Shown here: positions 1-8,481 of the stretch, piece after piece
Numbering within the stretch: position 1 is the first letter of the stretch
How the letters are laid out: each line of letters begins with the position of its first letter
Source: Mycolicibacterium monacense
Lineage (GTDB): Bacteria; Actinomycetota; Actinomycetes; Mycobacteriales; Mycobacteriaceae
Direction of reading: 5' to 3'
Length of the DNA stretch: 64,000 bases
NCBI RefSeq assembly: GCF_010731575.1
Contig: NZ_AP022617.1
Span: 5,704,001-5,768,000, forward strand
Position numbers and translations under genes: made by a program
The notes under the pieces: model-generated
Told to the model about the DNA's origin: nothing
The model's input: only the letters and a program-made list of their open reading frames with translations
The model's database searches: none

Positions 1-726
1 GAAGCCGAGGCCGAACACGCCGCGGCCGCGGAGGAACGCGACCTGCGCGCGCGCCTGCTCCGTTCCTACGAGGCGCAGCAGGAGGGACTGCAGGTGCTGC
101 TGCACGAATTCCGCACCCCGGTGGCCTCACTGGACGCCCTGGCCGGCGCACTCACCGACACCACACCGATGCCAGATGCCGACCGGGATGCGGCGATTCG
201 ACTCGCCGGTCGGCATGCCCGGCACCTCACCGACATGCTCGACGCCCTCTCCGACGTCAACCTCAGCCGCCAACCCGCCTTCTCCTCCGGGCGGGTGCGC
301 CGCGTCGACGTCGCGGAACTGGTCAGCGAGGCCGGTCATGCGGTGGATCTCGGTCCGCCCCGGCTGCGGGTGTCGACGACCGGTGACGTCTCGGCAGTGT
401 CGATCGATGCGCAGGGCCTGCGCCGTGTCCTGACCAACCTGCTGGAGAACGCGGCCCGCCACGGCCGGGACCGGCCCATCGACGTCGAATGCGAACGCCT
501 CGACGACCGACTACGGGTCAGCGTGTCGGACCGTGGCCCGGGGGTCCCCCAGGCGGCCCTGGGCGAGCTGACCGGCAAGTTCGTCAGCCTGTCGGATCGG
601 CGCGGCACCGCCGGTCTGGGGTTGTGGATCGTGCAGCAGATCATCGACGCCCTCGGCGGCACGTTGCATTTCACCGCCCGCGCCGAGGGTGGCCTCACGG
701 CGTCGTTCACTGTTCCGGTCGGCTGA
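1..726 (+). CDS. Sensor histidine kinase, C-terminal part (5' end outside window)
   Basis: The frame is open from the first base, so this is the 3' part (241 codons) of a longer gene. It carries the phosphotransfer helix with the H-box HEFRTP (His at residue 35 of the fragment), then the ATP-binding HATPase_c domain: N-box LTNLLENAARHG near 145-155, G1 box DRGPGVP near 175 and G2 box GTAGLGLWIV near 202. It should autophosphorylate on His and pass the phosphate to a response regulator that is not in the window. An alpha-helical, Ala/Glu-rich stretch precedes the H-box, as in a HAMP or coiled-coil linker. The sensor domain, and hence the stimulus, cannot be seen. The downstream P450 gene has its own ribosome site and need not be related. 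Confidence 0.93.
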   Translation, partial: EAEAEHAAAAEERDLRARLLRSYEAQQEGLQVLLHEFRTPVASLDALAGALTDTTPMPDADRDAAIRLAGRHARHLTDMLDALSDVNLSRQPAFSSGRVRRVDVAELVSEAGHAVDLGPPRLRVSTTGDVSAVSIDAQGLRRVLTNLLENAARHGRDRPIDVECERLDDRLRVSVSDRGPGVPQAALGELTGKFVSLSDRRGTAGLGLWIVQQIIDALGGTLHFTARAEGGLTASFTVPVG

Positions 727-735
727 GCGCCCGAG

Positions 736-753
736 GTCCCCGGGGCCGGGGAC
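736..753 (+). terminator. GC-rich hairpin after the kinase gene
   Basis: A perfect inverted repeat, GTCCCCGG / CCGGGGAC with a 2-nt centre, starts 10 nt after the kinase stop. There is no T-run, so it is at best a weak or Rho-assisted terminator of the kind common in high-GC actinobacteria. It is followed by two direct copies of TGGCCCGCACGG (about 755 and 775) in the leader of the P450 gene. Confidence 0.35.
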
Positions 754-881
754 GTGGCCCGCACGGGCCGCCATTGGCCCGCACGGCGGCTCCGTCGGGC
801 GTCGTGGTGTCCAACACTGGGCCTTGATCCGCCGCGTGACGTGCACCACACGATGCGGACGAGCCCTGAAAGGACATGCCA

Positions 882-2156
882 ATGACGACCGTGTTCCCCG
901 AGACCACCCACGGTGACATCGATCTGAGCGCACGGGAGTTCTGGGCCAAACCGCCCGTCGAACGCGATGCCGCGTTCGCGGTGTTACGGCGTGAGAACCC
1001 CGTCGCGTGGAGCCGGCCTGCGGACTCCGACCTGTTGCCACCCGAACAGAACCTCAAGGGGTTCTGGTCGCTGACCAAGCACGAGGACATCCGCTACGCC
1101 AGCCGCCATCCCGAGATCTTCTCCTCGGCGCAGGGCATCACGATGGAGGACTTCCCCCACGAGATCCTGATGATGTCGCAGTCGTTCATCGCGATGGACG
1201 CGCCCCGGCACACTCAGCTGCGCGGTATCACCCTCGATGCGTTCAAACCGCGCAACATGCGCCGGCTGCAGGGCTGGGTCCAGGAACACGCCCGCGATCT
1301 GATCTCCGAGATGTCCCATCTGGGCGAGGGCGATTTCGTCGAGCTGGTGTCGGTGAAACTGCCGGGCCGCATCTTCGGGTCCTTCTTCGGCCTGCCGCCG
1401 GGCGAGATCCACGAGAAGACCATCGATGCCGCGCAGCGCACTCTGGGCTGGACCGATCCCGACGTCCGCGGTGACCGCACCGCCCTCGAACTGTTCGCCG
1501 GTGCGGTGATGGACCTGCACGAGACGGTGACCACCCTGCTGCCCGAGCGTCGCGCCAACCCCGGCGACGACCTGCTGTCCTGGATGGTGCAGGCCGAGTT
1601 CGACGGTGTGAAGATGACCGACGACGAACTGAAGGCCTTCTTCACCCTGCTGGCGGTGGCCGCGAACGACACCACCAGACATGCTTCGGCGCAGGCGATC
1701 TACGCGTTCTCCCAGTTCCCCGACCAACGCGACCTGCTGGTCGCCGATGTCGAGGGTCGGGTCGACTCCGCGGTCGAGGAGGCGCTGCGCTGGGCCTCCC
1801 CGCTGATCCACATGCGACGCACCGCGACCCAGGACGTCACGGTCCGGGGTGCGGAGATCAAGGCCGGCGACAAGGTGGTGCTCTGGTACAGCTCGGCCAA
1901 CCGCGACGAAGACGTGTTCGACGATCCCTTCACGTTCGACATCGAGCGAAACCCCAACCCACACCTGGCATTCGGTGGTGGGGGACCGCACTTCTGTCTC
2001 GGCGCGGCGCTGGCCCGCACCATGCTCCGCTCACTGCTGACCGAGGTGTACACCCGCATCCCGGACATCCACGCCCCCGAACCGAAATTCCAGGTCGCCA
2101 ACTTCATCAACGGCATCAACAGCCTGCCCGCCACCTGGACCCCCGAACGCCGCTGA
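882..2156 (+). CDS. Cytochrome P450, first enzyme of an oxidation cassette
   Basis: Haem-thiolate monooxygenase of 424 residues, soluble class I type. The I-helix reads AVAANDTTRHA (oxygen-binding Thr-Thr), the K-helix ExxR is EEALR, and the haem loop is FGGGGPHFCLG with ligand Cys372. ATG 882 is preferred to the in-frame ATG 876 because AAGGA lies only about 1 nt from 876 but 7 nt from 882. It is followed after 35 nt by an alcohol dehydrogenase, then aldehyde dehydrogenase and acyl-CoA ligase genes, which suggests the P450 makes an alcohol that the rest converts to an acyl-CoA. It resembles mycobacterial CYP families that act on lipids or terpenoids, but the subfamily and substrate cannot be fixed by reading. 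No ferredoxin lies in this cassette. Confidence 0.92.
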   Translation: MTTVFPETTHGDIDLSAREFWAKPPVERDAAFAVLRRENPVAWSRPADSDLLPPEQNLKGFWSLTKHEDIRYASRHPEIFSSAQGITMEDFPHEILMMSQSFIAMDAPRHTQLRGITLDAFKPRNMRRLQGWVQEHARDLISEMSHLGEGDFVELVSVKLPGRIFGSFFGLPPGEIHEKTIDAAQRTLGWTDPDVRGDRTALELFAGAVMDLHETVTTLLPERRANPGDDLLSWMVQAEFDGVKMTDDELKAFFTLLAVAANDTTRHASAQAIYAFSQFPDQRDLLVADVEGRVDSAVEEALRWASPLIHMRRTATQDVTVRGAEIKAGDKVVLWYSSANRDEDVFDDPFTFDIERNPNPHLAFGGGGPHFCLGAALARTMLRSLLTEVYTRIPDIHAPEPKFQVANFINGINSLPATWTPERR

Positions 2157-2191
2157 CGGCCCTGACCCACTGACCGAGAGGAATCACGATC

Positions 2192-3298
2192 TTGAAGACG
2201 AAAGCCGCTGTCCTGTGGGGGCTGCACCAGAAATGGGAGGTTACCGAACTCGACCTCGACGCGCCCAAGGCGCAGGAGGTCCTGGTCAAGCTGACCGCGA
2301 GCGGGCTCTGCCACTCCGATGACCACCTGGTCACCGGGGACATGCCGATGAACCTGCCGGTGGTGGGCGGACACGAGGGCGCCGGAGTGGTCGCCGAGGT
2401 CGGCCCCGGCGTGACCGAGGTCGAGGTCGGCGACCACGTGGTGCTGAGCTTCATCCCGGCCTGCGGCCGCTGCACCGAATGTGCGCGGGGGCGCAGCAAC
2501 CTGTGCGTGTACGGCGCCGCGATCGTCGCCGGGCCGCAACTCGACGGCACCTACAGGTTTCACAGCGGCGGGCAGGACGTCGGCCAGATGTGTGTGCTGG
2601 GCACCTTCTCGGAGTACACCGTGGTGCCGATCGCCTCGGTGGTCAAGGTGGACAAGGACATTCCGCTGGACAAGGCAGCACTGGTCGGGTGTGGGGTCAC
2701 CACCGGCTACGGTGCCGCCGTGCGCACCGGTGAGGCCCGCGACGGCGACACCGTCGTGGTCATGGGTGTCGGCGGGCTCGGTATCAACGCGGTGCAGGGC
2801 GCCAGGCTCGCCGGCGCGCGCTACGTCATCGCCCTCGATCCCGTCGCCTACAAGCGGGAGCGGTCGTTCGAGTTCGGCGCCACCCACGCCGCGGCCACCG
2901 TCGAGGAGGCGCAGGCACTGATCACCGACCTGACCCGCGGCACCATGGCCGACGTCTGCGTCGTCACCACCGACAGTGCCGAAGGCGCCTACGTGGCGCA
3001 GGGCCTGAGCCTGGTCGGCAAGCGGGGCCGAGTGGTGATGACGGCGATCCCGCACCCGACCGACACCACCGTCGACATGTCGCTGTTCGACCTGACCCTG
3101 TACGAAAAGCAGGTCAGGGGATGCCTTTTCGGGTCGTCCAACCCGCGCCTGGACATCCCGCGCATGCTCGAACTCTACGGGTCCGGCCGTCTCATGCTCG
3201 ACGAGCTGATCACCCGCGAGTACACCCTCGACGAGATCAACCAGGGGTACGAGGACATGCACGACGGGCGCAATCTGCGCGGGCTGATCAGGTTCTGA
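2192..3298 (+). CDS. Zinc-dependent alcohol dehydrogenase (NDMA-dependent type)
   Basis: Medium-chain dehydrogenase of 368 residues. Catalytic zinc ligands are Cys40 (GLCHSD) and His61-Glu62 (GGHEG); the structural zinc site is Cys91, 94, 97 and 105. The Rossmann motif GVGGLG lies near 187. It resembles the mycobacterial NDMA-dependent alcohol dehydrogenases, in which the nicotinamide cofactor is held tightly; that assignment is from family resemblance. The start is TTG 2192, with GAGAGGAA about 9 nt upstream and the protein beginning MKTKAAV. The gene ends in a 1-nt overlap with the aldehyde dehydrogenase ATG. Likely role: oxidises the alcohol made by the preceding P450 to an aldehyde. Confidence 0.92.
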   Translation: MKTKAAVLWGLHQKWEVTELDLDAPKAQEVLVKLTASGLCHSDDHLVTGDMPMNLPVVGGHEGAGVVAEVGPGVTEVEVGDHVVLSFIPACGRCTECARGRSNLCVYGAAIVAGPQLDGTYRFHSGGQDVGQMCVLGTFSEYTVVPIASVVKVDKDIPLDKAALVGCGVTTGYGAAVRTGEARDGDTVVVMGVGGLGINAVQGARLAGARYVIALDPVAYKRERSFEFGATHAAATVEEAQALITDLTRGTMADVCVVTTDSAEGAYVAQGLSLVGKRGRVVMTAIPHPTDTTVDMSLFDLTLYEKQVRGCLFGSSNPRLDIPRMLELYGSGRLMLDELITREYTLDEINQGYEDMHDGRNLRGLIRF

Positions 3299-4824
3299 TG
3301 ATGACCGGACTTCCGCATTACCGGATGTACGTCGACGGCGAGTGGCGCGACGCCGCGGAGTCGATCGAGGTGCGCAGCCCGGCAACCGGCGCCCCGGTCG
3401 CGACGGTGGCCTACGGTGACCTGACCGCCGTCGACGACGCCGTGGCGGCGGCCAGGGCCGCGCACGAGGCTGGGGTGTGGCGATCGATGCCGCCGCAGCA
3501 GCGGGCCGATCTGCTCGACGCCATCGCCGACAAGCTCGCCGCCCGGTCCGACGAGCTGACCGCGCTGCAGGTCAGGGAGAACGGTGCGACCGTGCGCGGT
3601 GCCGGCGCGTTCCTGATCGGCTACGCCATCGCGAACCTGAGGTATTTCGCCTCGCTTGCGCGCAGCTACGCGTTCCAGACCAGCGGACCGCTGATCGAGG
3701 CGCCGACGCTGGCCTCCGGCCTGATCCTGCGGGAGCCGGTCGGGGTGTGCGCGGGCATCATCCCGTGGAACTTCCCACTGCTGCTGGCGGTCTGGAAGCT
3801 GGGACCGGCGCTGGCGGCGGGCAACACCGTCGTGCTCAAACCCGACGACCAGACCCCGCTGACGCTGCTCGAACTCGCCCGCGCCGCAGACGAAGTCGGG
3901 CTGCCCGCCGGGGTGCTCAACGTGGTGACCGGGCCGGGTCCGGTGGCCGGCGCCCGGCTGGCCGAACACCCCGACGTCCGCAAGATCGCGTTCACCGGGT
4001 CCACCGAGGTGGGCAAGGGTGTCATGCGGGCCGCGGCCGACAACGTCAAGAAGGTCACCCTCGAACTGGGCGGCAAGGGCGCCAACATCGTGCTCGAGGA
4101 CGCCGATCTCGACCTTGCCGTGGACGGTTCGCTGTTCGCCTTCCTGATGATGAGCGGGCAGGCCTGTGAATCCGGGACGCGACTGCTGGTGCACGAATCC
4201 GTTCACGACGAGTTCGTGCGGCGGTTGGTGGCCCGGGCCGAGACGCTGGTGATGGGCGATCCGATGAGCCCGGCGACCGATCTGGGACCGCTGGTGTCGG
4301 CCAAGCAGAAGGCCCGTGTCGAGAAGTACATCGCGCTCGGTCAGGAGGAGGGCTGCCGGATGGCCTTCCAGGGCACCGTCCCGTCGGATCCCGCGCTGGC
4401 CGAGGGGCATTGGGTGCCGCCGGTCATCCTGACCGGGGCCACCAACCAGATGCGGATCGCTCGCGAGGAGATCTTCGGCCCGGTGCTGGTGGTCATCCCG
4501 TTCCGCGACGACGACGATGCGGTCGCGATCGCCAACGACAGCGAGTACGGGCTGTCGGCGGGGGTGTGGAGCGCCGACAACGGACGCGCCCTGGGGATCG
4601 CCCGCCGGTTGGAATCGGGAACGGTGTGGGTCAACGACTGGCACATGGTCAACGCGATGTACCCGTTCGGCGGGGTCAAACAGAGCGGCCTGGGTCGTGA
4701 ACTCGGCCCGGGCGCGCTCGACGAGTACACCGAGCCCAAGTTCGTCCACATCGACCTGACCAACGACCGTCGCAAACGTGCCTTCGCCGTGGTCGTATCC
4801 GCGGCGGCAGCCGAATCCGACTGA
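3298..4824 (+). CDS. Aldehyde dehydrogenase family protein
   Basis: NAD(P)-dependent aldehyde dehydrogenase of 508 residues. The cofactor motif is IPWNFPLLLAVWKLGPALAA near 158-177, then FTGSTEVGKG, the general base Glu256 in LELGGKGAN and the catalytic Cys290 in SGQACESGTR; the 34-residue spacing is normal for the family. ATG 3298 overlaps the upstream TGA by one base (TGATG); the next ATG at 3301 is the alternative start. It is tightly coupled to the alcohol dehydrogenase and 8 nt from the ligase gene, so it should turn the aldehyde into the carboxylic acid that the ligase activates. The C-terminal 25 residues are unusually Ala-rich. Confidence 0.94.
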   Translation: MMTGLPHYRMYVDGEWRDAAESIEVRSPATGAPVATVAYGDLTAVDDAVAAARAAHEAGVWRSMPPQQRADLLDAIADKLAARSDELTALQVRENGATVRGAGAFLIGYAIANLRYFASLARSYAFQTSGPLIEAPTLASGLILREPVGVCAGIIPWNFPLLLAVWKLGPALAAGNTVVLKPDDQTPLTLLELARAADEVGLPAGVLNVVTGPGPVAGARLAEHPDVRKIAFTGSTEVGKGVMRAAADNVKKVTLELGGKGANIVLEDADLDLAVDGSLFAFLMMSGQACESGTRLLVHESVHDEFVRRLVARAETLVMGDPMSPATDLGPLVSAKQKARVEKYIALGQEEGCRMAFQGTVPSDPALAEGHWVPPVILTGATNQMRIAREEIFGPVLVVIPFRDDDDAVAIANDSEYGLSAGVWSADNGRALGIARRLESGTVWVNDWHMVNAMYPFGGVKQSGLGRELGPGALDEYTEPKFVHIDLTNDRRKRAFAVVVSAAAAESD

Positions 4825-4832
4825 GGGACAAC

Positions 4833-6338
4833 ATGTATCCGGGTACCCATGCCCAGATCGCGCCGGACCGCCCCGCGGTGATCGTCGCCGAGACCGGTGA
4901 GCAGGTGAGCTATCGGCAGCTCGACGACGATTCCGCGGCGCTGGCCCGGGTGCTGTACGACGCGGGTCTGCGGACCGGCGACGTCGTGGCGCTGCTGTCC
5001 GACAACTCCCCGGAAGCCCTGGTGGTGTTGTGGGCGGCGCTGCGCTCGGGGCTGTACATCACCGCGATCAACCACCACCTCACTGCACCCGAAGCCGACT
5101 ACATCGTCGGTGACTCGGGCGCGCGGGTGCTCGTCGCGTCCGCAGCGCTGGACGGGTTGGCGGCCAAGGTGGGTGCGGACCTGCCGCTGCGGCTGTCCTT
5201 CGGCGGCGAGATCGATGGATTCGGCTCGTTCGAGGCCGCGCTGGCCGGGGCGGGTCCGCGGCTGACCGAGCAACCGTGCGGGGCGGTCATGCTGTATTCG
5301 TCGGGAACCACGGGATTCCCGAAGGGTATCCAGCCCGACCTACCGGGCCGCGATGTCGACGCGCCGGGCGATCCGATCGTCGCGATCGCCCGCGCGTTCT
5401 ACGACATCAGCGAGTCCGACATCTACTACTCGTCCGCGCCGATCTATCACGCCGCACCGCTGCGGTGGTGTTCGATGGTGCACGCACTCGGCGGAACCGT
5501 GGTGCTGGCCAAGCGATTCGATGCCCAGGCCACACTCGGGCACGTCGAGCGGTACCGGATCACCGTCACCCAGATGGTGCCGACGATGTTCGTGCGGTTA
5601 CTCAAACTCGACGCCGACGTCCGCACCCGGTACGACGTGTCGAGCCTGCGGGCGGTCATCCATGCCGCCGCGCCGTGCCCGGTCGATGTCAAACACGCGA
5701 TGATCGACTGGCTCGGCCCGATCGTCTACGAGTACTACAGTTCGACCGAGGCGCACGGGATGACGTTCATCGACAGCCCGGACTGGCTGGCCCATCCCGG
5801 ATCGGTCGGTCGCAGCGTGCTGGGCGATCTGCACATCTGCGACGACGAGGGCAACGAGTTGCCGGCGGGACGGATCGGCACCGTCTACTTCGAGCGGGAC
5901 CACCTGCCGTTCCGGTATCTCAACGACCCGGAGAAGACGGCGGCGGCCCAGCATCCCGCACATCCGTTCTGGACCACGGTCGGAGATCTCGGCTCGGTCG
6001 ACGAGGACGGCTATCTGTACCTGGCCGACCGAAAGTCGTTCATGATCATCTCCGGCGGGGTGAACATCTACCCGCAGGAAACCGAGAATGCGCTGACCAT
6101 GCACCCCGCCGTGCACGACGTGGCCGTCATCGGTGTCCCCGATCCCGAGATGGGGGAACAGGTCAAGGCGGTCATCCAACTCGTCGAAGGTATTCGCGGC
6201 AGCGACGAACTGGCGCGCGAGCTCATCGACTACACGCGGTCGCGGATCGCGCACTACAAGGCGCCCCGCTCGGTGGAATTCGTCGACGAACTGCCACGCA
6301 CACCGACCGGGAAGCTGGTGAAGGGTCTGCTGCGGTGA
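4833..6338 (+). CDS. AMP-forming acyl-CoA synthetase
   Basis: ANL-superfamily ligase of 501 residues that activates a carboxylate to acyl-AMP and then acyl-CoA. Motifs in order: P-loop [11 protein letters not shown] (about 151-161), YYSSTEAHG (substrate/AMP pocket), TVGDLGSVDEDGYLYLADR (hinge region) and the C-terminal lysine motif PRTPTGKLVKG. The full domain set and length are normal. It closes the P450, alcohol dehydrogenase, aldehyde dehydrogenase series, so it probably traps the product acid as its CoA thioester. The gene ends 7 nt from the convergent iclR-type gene. Substrate chain type is not predictable by eye. Confidence 0.93.
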   Translation: MYPGTHAQIAPDRPAVIVAETGEQVSYRQLDDDSAALARVLYDAGLRTGDVVALLSDNSPEALVVLWAALRSGLYITAINHHLTAPEADYIVGDSGARVLVASAALDGLAAKVGADLPLRLSFGGEIDGFGSFEAALAGAGPRLTEQPCGAVMLYSSGTTGFPKGIQPDLPGRDVDAPGDPIVAIARAFYDISESDIYYSSAPIYHAAPLRWCSMVHALGGTVVLAKRFDAQATLGHVERYRITVTQMVPTMFVRLLKLDADVRTRYDVSSLRAVIHAAAPCPVDVKHAMIDWLGPIVYEYYSSTEAHGMTFIDSPDWLAHPGSVGRSVLGDLHICDDEGNELPAGRIGTVYFERDHLPFRYLNDPEKTAAAQHPAHPFWTTVGDLGSVDEDGYLYLADRKSFMIISGGVNIYPQETENALTMHPAVHDVAVIGVPDPEMGEQVKAVIQLVEGIRGSDELARELIDYTRSRIAHYKAPRSVEFVDELPRTPTGKLVKGLLR

Positions 6339-6345
6339 ACGCGGG

Positions 6346-7266
6346 TCACACCCCGGCCGGGTGAACCACGCCGCCGAGTTGGGCGGTCACCGCGTCGGCG
6401 GTCGCCACCACGGCGCGGGCCCGTTCACTGATCTCGTTGTCGGTCAACGGCTTCCCGATGTGCATCGAGACGACCATCACCTGCCGACGGTAATGGTCGT
6501 ACACCGGGGCCGAGATCACGCTGACGTCATGACGTCCGCGACCGGTGCTCTCCTCGCGCAGATACACCCGCTCACCGATGTCGGAGACCAGCTCGCCCAG
6601 TAGCGCGCGCAGCTCGTCGGGCAACTCGGTCGGCATACCGGCCAGCAACGAGTACAGCCGCCGTCCGCCCGCGGTCTGTCGCTCCACCAGATATCCGTCG
6701 GCACGACAGGCGGCGACCACACGCCGGAGCCGGTCGGTGTCGGTGCGCAACGGGATCGTCGGCTGCCGTCGCAGCCAGTCACGTTCGGCCTCCTCATCCC
6801 ACAGCACGAACATCAGGCCCACCGGAGGGGCGAACGGGTAGCTCTGACCCACCTCCACACCGGGCCGAAGCCCGGCGGGTGCCACCAGGTCCAGCAGAGT
6901 GATGCGGTCGTCGACGACTGCGGAGAGCGCAGCGGTGGCACCGAACCGCGCCGACAACAGGCGCAGTTGCTCGCGCGCGGCCGGGCTGACCCGCATCGAC
7001 TCCTGGGCCCGGTGCCCGAGGGTGATCAGCGACGGTCCCAACCGGTAGGTCTTGTCGGCCGGATCACGGACGAGATAACCCGCCTCGCTCAGGGCCGTGA
7101 CGATGCCCAGGCACGTCGGTTTCGTCAGCCCCACCCGGCGTGCCAGCTCGGATACGCCGAAGCGCTCCTGCGGGCGGTCGGCGAGGAAGTCGAGGATGCG
7201 CACCACCCGGTCCGTCGGTGGCGACGCACGTCCCGGAAGCGACGGGTCGGCCTTGGTCGGTGCCAT
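6346..7266 (-). CDS. IclR-family transcriptional regulator
   Basis: 306 residues: a winged helix-turn-helix near 15-75 (RILDFLADRPQERFGVSELA then the recognition helix TKPTCLGIVTALSEAG) and a GAF-like effector domain from about 85 to the end. IclR proteins usually respond to small organic acids and control the adjacent catabolic operon. It faces the oxidation cassette tail to tail, so that cassette is the natural target, though it also lies divergent from the KstR-controlled gene at 7353. The start chosen is ATG at 7266 (MAPTKADPS); an upstream in-frame ATG at 7293 would add 9 residues and would fall inside a possible operator. Neither start has a strong ribosome site. Confidence 0.9.
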   Translation of the reverse strand: MAPTKADPSLPGRASPPTDRVVRILDFLADRPQERFGVSELARRVGLTKPTCLGIVTALSEAGYLVRDPADKTYRLGPSLITLGHRAQESMRVSPAAREQLRLLSARFGATAALSAVVDDRITLLDLVAPAGLRPGVEVGQSYPFAPPVGLMFVLWDEEAERDWLRRQPTIPLRTDTDRLRRVVAACRADGYLVERQTAGGRRLYSLLAGMPTELPDELRALLGELVSDIGERVYLREESTGRGRHDVSVISAPVYDHYRRQVMVVSMHIGKPLTDNEISERARAVVATADAVTAQLGGVVHPAGV

Positions 7267-7291
7267 GGGGAGCACGGTACCTCGACGGTCC

Positions 7292-7318
7292 ATATATGTA
7301 ACGCTGCGGTCGATATAT
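7292..7318. promoter_or_regulatory. AT-rich imperfect palindrome, possible IclR operator
   Basis: ATATATGT and CGATATAT (6 of 8 positions symmetric) lie 12 nt apart in otherwise very GC-rich DNA, in the divergent region between the IclR gene and the gene at 7353, 11 bp from the KstR site. Position and AT content fit an autoregulatory operator or a promoter core; no consensus for this regulator is known to me, so this is a guess. Confidence 0.3.
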
Positions 7319-7328
7319 TGACTATGGA

Positions 7329-7342
7329 TAGAACACGTTCTA
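7329..7342. promoter_or_regulatory. KstR operator, perfect palindrome
   Basis: TAGAACACGTTCTA matches the KstR pattern TnnAACnnGTTnnA at every fixed base and is fully palindromic. It lies 10 bp before the GTG of the Rv3531c-like gene, so KstR bound here should block that operon until a cholesterol-derived CoA thioester releases it. Confidence 0.9.
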
Positions 7343-7352
7343 ATTTCGGGCT

Positions 7353-8480
7353 GTGTACACGCAGCCCCTGGCCGACGCCATCGCCGAAGCGGAGAAGCTC
7401 GTCGCCGCCGCCCCGTTCATCGACTCCGGGGCCGACCTGCTCGAGGGACTGCAGTACCTCGCGGGCTGTATCGCCGCGTGCACGCACGTGGCGTTCGACT
7501 ACGACCGCGATCATCCGTTCCTGCACAGCGGCACCGGCCCGTTCACGAAGATGGGCCTCGACAACCCCGACACCCTGTACTTCGGCACCCGCGTGCAGCC
7601 GGGGTACGACTACGTGGTGACCGGCAGGCGGGGCACCACCACCGACGTGAGCTTCCAACTCCTCGGCGGCGAGTACACCGACGAGGTGGTGCCCGACAGT
7701 GCGACGGCGTTCGACGACCGCAGGCTCGACATCGCCGCCGACGGCTCTTTCGAATGGCGGTTCACCCCGGAAGTGCCGTCGCAGTTGGTCATTCGCGAGG
7801 TCTACAACGATTGGTCCGCTCAGCGCGGCACGTTCGCGATCGCCCGCACCGACACCGCGGGCACCGCGCCGCCGCCACTGACCCGCGAACTCATCGAGAA
7901 GCGTTACGCCGTGGCAGGCAAGCAACTCGTGCAGCGCGTCAAGACGTGGCTGCAGTTCCCGCAGTGGTTCTACAACGACAGCCCACCGAACACGATGGTG
8001 GCGCCTCGGCTCACCCCCGGCGGCCTCGCGACGCAGTACTCGTCGGCGGGGCAGTTCGACCTCGCCGAGGACCAGGCGCTGATCATCACGCTGCCGGTCA
8101 CCGATGCGCCCTACCTCGGCTTCCAGCTCGGCAGCCTGTGGTACATCTCGCTGGACTACATCAACCACCAGACGTCGCTGAACGGCACTCAGGCGCAGGC
8201 CGATCCGGACGGCAAGATCCGCATCGTCGTCTCCGAACAGAATCCCGGCGTGACCAACTGGTGCGAAACACTCGGACACCGCAAGGGTTTTCTCCAGTTC
8301 CGCTGGCAGCGGGTGTCGCGTGAACTGACCCCGGCCGACGGGCCGTCCGTCGAGGTGGTGGACATCGGCGACGTGAGTGCGGCGCTGCCGTACTACGCAT
8401 CGAACAAGATTTCAGGAGAAGACTGGCGGGCACGGATCGCGCTACGCCAGAAACAGATCGGCGAGAGAATGGTGGGTTGA
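7353..8480 (+). CDS. Conserved hypothetical protein of the cholesterol regulon (Rv3531c-like)
   Basis: 375-residue protein recognised by context and length as the equivalent of M. tuberculosis Rv3531c, followed by Rv3530c and Rv3529c equivalents in order. No catalytic motif stands out. It is rich in beta-type segments and aromatic residues (FQLGSLWYISLDYINHQTSL) and has no signal peptide or membrane span. GTG 7353 is the likely start, 10 bp after a perfect KstR operator, which implies a very short or absent 5' leader. It ends 1 nt before the next ATG. Its regulation points to steroid metabolism; its reaction is unknown. Confidence 0.85.
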   Translation: MYTQPLADAIAEAEKLVAAAPFIDSGADLLEGLQYLAGCIAACTHVAFDYDRDHPFLHSGTGPFTKMGLDNPDTLYFGTRVQPGYDYVVTGRRGTTTDVSFQLLGGEYTDEVVPDSATAFDDRRLDIAADGSFEWRFTPEVPSQLVIREVYNDWSAQRGTFAIARTDTAGTAPPPLTRELIEKRYAVAGKQLVQRVKTWLQFPQWFYNDSPPNTMVAPRLTPGGLATQYSSAGQFDLAEDQALIITLPVTDAPYLGFQLGSLWYISLDYINHQTSLNGTQAQADPDGKIRIVVSEQNPGVTNWCETLGHRKGFLQFRWQRVSRELTPADGPSVEVVDIGDVSAALPYYASNKISGEDWRARIALRQKQIGERMVG

Positions 8481-8481
8481 G

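Noticed and set aside
1700..3385. A 561-codon open frame opposite the first P450 and alcohol dehydrogenase
   Set aside because: It has no recognisable motif and overlaps two strong genes completely.
7321..7352. Extended CCATA...TATGG symmetry around the divergent promoter
   Set aside because: Beyond the KstR core the symmetry is short and spaced irregularly; it was not kept as a separate operator.
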